Part shown: one piece after another, positions 58,501 through 64,000 of the stretch
Layout: each line of letters starts with the position of its first letter
Position numbering within the stretch: position 1 is the stretch's first letter
From: Argopecten irradians
Taxonomy: Eukaryota; Mollusca; Bivalvia; Pectinida; Pectinidae
DNA length: 64,000 nt
Assembly (NCBI RefSeq): GCF_041381155.1
Contig: NC_091141.1
Coordinates: 27,587,828-27,651,827, forward strand
Reading direction: 5' to 3'
Notes under the pieces: generated by a model
Told to the model about the DNA's origin: nothing
Database searches by the model: none
The model's input: only the letters and a program-made list of their open reading frames with translations
Translations under genes and position numbers: made by a program

Positions 58501-59698
58501 AAAATGGGCACAAAGGTTCCTCATATGAGACATTGACATCTAAGTTTTAAAGACGGATCATTTTATGTCATTTTTCAAAAGCATCTAAATACCTACATAC
58601 AAAATTGAAATAAACATTAGTTCATTGTAATGAATGTATGAAAGAAAGTATTTTTATCATCTTTTTTCTCAGGCTGTGAAGAGAGCTAGCGAGTTTAAAG
58701 ACCGGGCCCAGGAACTACAGAATCGTGACGAGTGGGGAGAAGTAGAGCTATCCATTATCAGGGATTTACAGCTGCGATACTTTACCCCTCGGGAGATTGC
58801 CAACCTCCTGTGCTTCCCTCAAAATTACAGTAAGTATAGTGCATGTAAGGTTGGTGCTCATTAACTGACACTGACATAAATTCAGCGTTTTGTTTAAAGT
58901 CAAAAATTGACATTATTCAAAACGGTAATGCAACTGTAAACATACATATCTTAGCGCTCGATCTTCACAGCAGAATTAAGAATTATTTTGATAATATATG
59001 ATTTTGTCCACACAGCCATTATGGTGTTAGTACAAATTCAACATTGCACTAACTTGTACAACTTTAAACTTACCAGCTGGTATAGGTGGTATATGGCTTC
59101 AATTGTTTCCAAGAATTTGGCCATTTTTATGGGACTATTAATGGATACAACTCTGACTTCTGTGTAAACCCAAAACTTAACAGATATTTCGATAAAAGTT
59201 TTGTGATTCTAGTAAAAAGTAATCTGATAAACTAGCGATAGTACGAACATCTATCTGAAACAAGAGCACAGTGGATGCAGACTCTTAAATAATGACTTGA
59301 ATTCATCTGATTTACTAAACTGGATGTTAGCACTCATACTATTTGGGTTGAGTAGTACAAATATTTGAAGGAGCTTGTACATGTGTACATGTTCATACAA
59401 TTTTTAAGGGTATTTGACAGATATTCAATGGATATTTTACTTGTGTACTCATCTTAACTGAAGCACTAAATTTAGCATCCAGGTTCCTAAGAACAGCACC
59501 CTGAATCACTCAATACCCCTCTTTTATTCACAATAATATGATCAATATCCAATAATGCCACATGTAAATATAAATGGTTTTCTTTCAGGTTTTCCACAAG
59601 ATTTGTCCAGAATCCAGGCCTACAGGTTGCTAGGCAACAGTTTGAATGTCCATGTGGTGTCGGTCCTGTTGAGGATGTTAGTTGAGGGGGACACCTGA
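49544..59698 (+). CDS. TRDMT1: tRNA (cytosine-38-C5) methyltransferase TRDMT1/DNMT2, 9 exons, 500 aa
   Basis: Exons: 49544-49607, 53680-53789, 54256-54404, 56248-56359, 56769-56876, 57265-57899, 58301-58358, 58673-58829, 59589-59698. All junctions are GT-AG with consistent phases. The protein has motif I (L-E-L-Y-S-G-I-G-G, 7-15), motif IV P-P-C-Q with catalytic Cys79, E-N-V at 119-121, motif VIII with R160 and R162, the DNMT2-specific C-F-T at 389-391, and motif X (L-G-N-S-L-N-V-H-V-V). Cys79, Glu119 and Arg160/162 fall at the same numbers as in the human enzyme. DNMT2 methylates C38 of tRNA-Asp and some other tRNAs in the cytoplasm, protecting them from cleavage. Exon 6 adds a Ser/Thr-rich linker, so the protein is 500 rather than 391 aa. 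Introns 1, 3, 5 and 6 carry repeats. No lesion was seen. Confidence 0.95.
49864..50311 (-). mobile_element. tRNA-derived SINE, tandem dimer (TRDMT1 intron 1)
   Basis: The unit repeats with a 267-bp period (TGTAGAAGAACAG at 49864 and 50131). On the minus strand each head reads GGCTTAGTCGGTAGAGCC (A-box-like) and CCCGGGTTCGATTCCTGG (B box). The anticodon stem does not pair, so these are not tRNA genes. The second copy is shorter. Confidence 0.75.
51357..52625 (+). repeat. Dispersed bivalve repeat with seven ~157-bp tandem units (TRDMT1 intron 1)
   Basis: The head is AGCTCACCTGGCCCAAAGGG then CCGGTGAGCTTATGTCATGG and GTCCGTCGTCCGTCCGTC. Then come units starting TAAATCGCTACT at about 51431, 51588, 51743, 51901, 52058, 52215 and 52372, each with ACAAACATCCTTGGGG and GGGGCGGGGCCCAATAGG. 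The tail is AGGTGAGCGATACAGGCCCT then CTGGGCCTCTTGTT. Head and tail share inverted GCTCACC / GGTGAGC and GGGCC motifs. It is non-coding despite open frames on the minus strand. Confidence 0.85.
52980..53470 (+). repeat. Degenerate repeats containing 'GGTCACANGGGTCAAAATGGCTAAA'
   Basis: GTCACACGGGTCAAAATGAC, GTCACATGGGTCAAAATTGC and GTCACAGGGGTCAAAATGGC recur at about 120-bp spacing, each followed by a GACCTGA/GATGAAGGG stretch. It is a diverged tandem repeat in TRDMT1 intron 1. Confidence 0.6.
54055..54238 (+). repeat. Two short tandem duplications just before TRDMT1 exon 3
   Basis: A 27-bp unit (ATGACATATGGTGGTACAGT...) is doubled at about 54055-54110. A 41-bp unit (CATCAAATTGTCTTGTTCCT...) is doubled at about 54150-54233, ending about 20 bp before the acceptor. 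Confidence 0.8.
54487..55425 (+). repeat. 18-bp minisatellite, about 50 copies (TRDMT1 intron 3)
   Basis: The unit is CCAGGTCATGGTTCAAAC. Degenerate spacing in the first third becomes nearly perfect after 54960. Because 18 is a multiple of 3, long frames stay open on both strands; these are not genes. Each unit contains GGTTCAAACC, which fits the Pol III B-box core. Confidence 0.95.
55899..56080. mobile_element. MITE 'TCGACTCAATAAGCGCC', copy in TRDMT1 intron 3
   Basis: The ends CTCGACTCAATAAGCGCC and the inverted GGGCGCTTATTGGTTGGAAT surround GAGGCCT/AGGCCTC-type inner motifs and GCAACTCTATACGGTTTTTG. Confidence 0.75.
56943..57125 (+). repeat. ~67-bp tandem repeat, three copies (TRDMT1 intron 5)
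   Basis: GCACTGTAACTG...CTATATACCTAAGTATTTAA then AGATTTTATTTGCTGTAT recurs at 56943, 57010 and 57075. Confidence 0.85.
57924..58128. mobile_element. MITE 'TCGACTCAATAAGCGCC', copy in TRDMT1 intron 6
   Basis: Same family as 55899-56080, with a second intact pair of ends (ATCGACTCAATAAGCGCC; GGCTTATTGGGTCGAAT). Confidence 0.75.
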
Positions 59699-59956
59699 TA
59701 GGGACTGGTGAAATTGTAATGGATGTATATAGGATCTGTAAGCTATTACTGGATGAAACAGGTCTCTCATTAATGCTCGCATTCTATGACACTTCTCATT
59801 AAATGTGATCTTAGTTACTATAAACTGATGCATACCAGCATTTTAAATACAGCCTGAATTCTCAGCTACCACCAGTCTTCCTTGTGTCCATTACCATATA
59901 CAGCATATATTTATTGGATGCAAAGATCAGTGGTTCTGAATATGCTATAAAAGTGC

Positions 59957-59962
59957 AATAAA
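59957..59962 (+). terminator. Poly(A) signal of TRDMT1
   Basis: AATAAA 259 bp after the TGA at 59696-59698. It is followed by a doubled GATTGGTAATCTTGTTTTCT at about 59983-60025. Confidence 0.6.
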
Positions 59963-60029
59963 ATTGTTTGAAGTGATTTTTGATTGGTAATCTTGTTTTC
60001 TTTTGATTGGTAATCTTGTTTTCTTTCAC

Positions 60030-63000
60030 AAACTAACAACTGGAATGTTTCTTTGACATTTGTAAAGGAAACCTATGGTCATAGTTACCTCCCTTATATA
60101 TATTATGTCGAATCTAAGAAAATTTTATCAAGAGTACCATTATGATATACCACTCATATGCCTGCATACATATGTTACAAATCATAAAACCCATATGATG
60201 ATTATTACTTTTGTTGAATAAAAGTGTTTCTGATCATTCTTTTTATTGGTAACACAAACAAGTTACATGTCCAGAATCGTATATTATTTCCTGGTCTAAG
60301 ATTTGATAATCATGAAATGCTGAACATTGAGAAACCTACGTAGTGTACGTAACATGTATTCGGACGCAAACTACATACAACAGATGAAGATAATTAAAAT
60401 AAGATATTTCTGTTTAGACACTCTAAAAGAAACAACACTAGATCTATCCATGTAAATATTTTATTCTTGGGTCTGTAAACATGCAATATGAAGATACACA
60501 TGTTGGAATATGGTATATCACTTAAATTCGAGTATTAAATGCAATTTCTTCACTAATTAAATGAGCTGCGCTCTTAGAAGGCTTTGCCATAATTTATATT
60601 AAGATATACTTGTCAGCGAACTCTTGTGATAGAGGTGCCTTGGTAACGTTATTCTATGTAAATTATCCAATATATGTCAAGTATAATAAATATGACTATA
60701 GCTTTATTACACTCCTTGTTAGTAAGCTTAAGGCCAACATCAAGCACACTGGCATATATTTCTGGTCTATCCTTACCATGAACTTGGAGGTCTTTTCAAA
60801 TACAGTCAAACAAAAATCATAACAGATAAGCCAAACATCATATTTTTATATCATTTCCTTTATTTATAAAAACGTCCAAGCTTGAATCCTATACCTAACT
60901 GGCTATGTGACACCACAAGGACAAACATACATGTCAATGATTTCTGTCATATGTAGGTATATTTCACAGCCCTGCTGTCCGCATGATATTATTTCAAACA
61001 TCTGTTAGGATTTAACAAGATATTTTAGAGGCATAATTTGAAAATAATATAGATCCAGGAACTCGTTCTGGAACAATAGATTTCTTATGCACATTGTAAT
61101 GATAAAATAAGGTATTAGCGTTATTTTCCTACCAGTAGGATATTTTTTTTGGTTTTAAAGTTTTCAATGGATACATATGAGAGAACCCTTGTCTACCAAA
61201 AATGTATGTGTAGTGATAAAAACATGTTACAGGTCTAGTTAGAAAACTGGGAACTGATTTTAATTCTAATCCACTTTCTGATGTTTTAGATAAGAAAGTA
61301 CTAGTTCACATATGGTTCTATAAACAGAGACAAGTTCAGATATGTTGTTCTGAAACAATACCATGCGTGAACAGGAAGTTGTCATCAATGCTAGTCCTAA
61401 ATAACACAATAAATGAGCACACACTGTGGAGAATGGTATTCTATATGTAAAAAGAAAGTAAAAAATCAACAACACAAAAAACACAATAAATGTGAGTATA
61501 TTATAAACGCCCTCCTCTGCAGTGAGACTTGCACCAGTGAAGTGTCATATTCCAGTACCAAATTGAAGAAGGTCAATTTACATGTAGATAGATTTGAGAT
61601 TTAATGGCCAAAATTTAAATAAAACTTAAAACTTAAGAAATTTGTTTTACCCACAAATCTTTTGACACAATAGTGTTGGTATTTTTCAGCATCTAATGAG
61701 TGCACTTGTATTAATAAGCTGAGATCAAGAATGGAAAGTTTAGGAAAATAAGTTTAATTTGGTACCAGTATTTTGATTACTCATATCTTGGATTATATAC
61801 AAATTTATACACAAAGTTTATGTTGTTAAAATCACCACATCAACAAACAGCATAACAGGAAAAACAAACACATCTACTAAGTACCGCGTATAGTAGTGAT
61901 GAGATAAATGCAGATTGTTAAATGATCATGATTCTACACACATAACAAAGTCCCTAACATCAGTCTCTAAAAATACAGCTCATTAAAAATAACGACGACA
62001 TGTTGAGAATCATGTTTTAAATGTTACTATTTACACAACAAACTGACCCGATTTAACACTGACAACAGATCTAGACGTTCGTGTCTTACAGACTAGGAGA
62101 ATAGCACTCAAAGTTGGTAAACAATAAATAAGATAATAGATCACCACTAAATGATATATAGCACTAGTTCAACAACACAGTGGTAATTGGAAGTGACGAC
62201 AAAGATAGCACTAGTTTGTTCAAACAATACCACTGTTATGTAGCACTATAGTTTGTACAAAAAATACCATTGGTATTAAGCACTACTATGATTTGTACTT
62301 ATATATTCATATTCTATACTACATTTGCACACTGATGTTTGATTATTATAATAAATGTGCCTGTAGCCTTGTTTATCAGATACTGAAACACGACAAATGC
62401 AGAGTTATTTCCCCTTGCACCATATTGTACCTCTATAGGGACTCGACCACACTTTAAAGTCCACAGATTCTTTAACAATTAGATAAATAAAACATTGTCT
62501 AATCATCAGCTTTAACAAAGAGTTCTGTTGTTACGGTGCTGTGGTTATTATCAATGTGCCAGTAAGTTTGAACATTCCCCCTAGCTGTAGTGAATTACCA
62601 GTTTCTGGGCCTTATTATCACCAATATATATATATCTACAACAAAATGCATAGCTTTTCTTATTAACAGTAACAATGATAGACACCTTTTTATGTACAAA
62701 CGATATGTTTCCTGTGGAATCGATAACCGTGGTATACTGCACGGAACAGCTCTGGGCTACACTCTCCAGTGATTCTAAACATGTGAGAACACTAGCAGGA
62801 TCTCGACTGAGAGATATGTCACTTGGCATTAAACATAACATAGAAATATAGATTTGTGCGTTAAATCATTAAAATGTTGATTTGGAGATCCCTCATTGTT
62901 ATTTTTAGAGTTTAACTAACAAGTACATAATTATTTTTAGTCTGATATAAATTTTGTAACACATTATTAATGGTTGATCATAATTGTTTTAGGTGCACCT

Positions 63001-64000
63001 AATGCACTATTAAACAACATCATGGATTAATTAAAGGTCCAAATTTGCTTACAGTCGTCAAAATAAATATATCCAATAACATTTTTAGCTTAATACAGTG
63101 TATACATATATATATTTAGCTGCAGTAGTCCTTACACAAGACTTCTTATTCTCTTTGAATCTTATTTCTTAATATCTATGTAGAATTTCATCACGATTAG
63201 TATGTGAAATCAACAACAATCCTAATATGGTTAAAAACATTTTGGAAACCAGAACATCAGTATGTTTGTGATTATCTCCCTTTGAATATATATCATTGCC
63301 CTAACTTATGTAATACACTTGTATATCAGGAAGCAATATTTATGGAATCTGAGTTAATTGATACCATGGCAATGACTTTATTATTTATTCCTAGAAAAAG
63401 AAATAGTAACTCTATTATCTAAAAACAATAGTATGAAAAAAACGACCATGTTCTATCTGCAAAGATAAACCCATACATGATACCTTGTCTAGGAAAAATT
63501 CTATATTTTTCAAATTATAAATATTTACGAAATAAGTTATAAAATAGGTAAACACTGGTATGAAAAAGATAGTAGTAGCACTAATGGAATACACATAAAT
63601 ATTACAATCGTGTAATGTCAAAACAGTGTAAAGGTATAGCGAAGCAAAAAGATGACAAGTTTAGCAATCCATGAGTAAAGTTAAAGCTTTCAAAATAAAC
63701 CCTTGAAATAAATATCAAACAATACAAAACAATGTATAACAACTTAAAAAAAACAAAACAATTATGTCCCATCTGTTGAGATTCTAAGAAATCTTATTAA
63801 TAAACAAGAGTATATAGCACTGCCAATATCTAAAATGAGTTTTAATAAGGAAAAGCTTCAATTAAAAGGATTTTAACTGAAAAGAATACCCGTTAATGGT
63901 AACAAAACTAACAGAAACTCAACTGGATTTTAACATCGAAATATTGACTATGACTGAACACGGCTAAGACCTAGTTTGGGTGCATATCTGTTGACCTCGT
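60030..64000. other. No supported gene; possible 3' UTR of a minus-strand gene beyond the window
   Basis: AT-rich and poor in the palindromic MITEs that fill the rest of the window. Only short open frames are present; one at 62841-62581 (minus) has no domain. TTTATT at about 60861, an inverse AATAAA, could be a minus-strand poly(A) signal for a gene starting past 64000. This is inference only. Confidence 0.25.

Noticed and set aside
62581..62841. 86-codon minus-strand frame as a terminal exon
   Set aside because: No domain and no convincing acceptor; only possible UTR context.

Overview
The window looks like AT-rich nuclear DNA of a bivalve mollusc. Genes are split by many short GT-AG introns. 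Dispersed repeats are dense and palindromic, including two families of the 'GTCCGTC head plus ~160-bp tandem unit' design common in bivalve genomes. tRNA-derived SINEs are present and nothing looks bacterial. The bivalve assignment is an inference from repeat style and protein character, and I cannot name a species.

Two complete protein genes can be modelled exon by exon, both on the + strand. The first (32316-45984, 14 exons, 474 codons) is a secreted or lysosomal arylsulfatase B-like sulfatase with the C-S-P-S-R formylglycine motif and all the main metal and active-site motifs. The second (49544-59698, 9 exons, 500 codons) is TRDMT1/DNMT2, the tRNA cytosine-38 methyltransferase. It is collinear with the human enzyme through catalytic Cys79, Glu119 and Arg160/162, then carries a Ser/Thr-rich linker about 100 residues longer than the human one. 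A well-formed tRNA-Glu(CUC) gene lies 283 bp upstream, in head-to-head orientation.

The left 31 kb holds mostly mobile-element debris and broken genes: a possible Ty3/gypsy integrase relic (about 1.7-2.6 kb); an immunoglobulin-domain exon with stop codons, beside a hAT-like MITE with a clean 8-bp target duplication (6.5-7.6 kb); a DIRS-like tyrosine-recombinase retroelement relic (9.56-11.5 kb) between inverted arrays of a hairpin unit; a 6.2-kb TIR element flanked by TA (12.48-18.69 kb); a tRNA-derived SINE (19.15 kb); several foldback MITEs; and a PAN/EGF/sushi/C-type-lectin gene (24.1-25.1 kb, minus strand) broken by an exact 11-bp tandem duplication.

The introns of the two intact genes carry minisatellites, MITEs (one MULE-like copy with a 9-bp target duplication) and short tandem duplications. 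The last 4 kb (60-64 kb) shows no gene I can support. I found no single clear new 'system'. The observations most worth checking are the TRDMT1/tRNA-Glu pairing with the enlarged TRDMT1 linker, an intronic array of about 50 B-box-like motifs in TRDMT1, the lectin frameshift, and the nested inverted-repeat complex at 8.6-18.8 kb.
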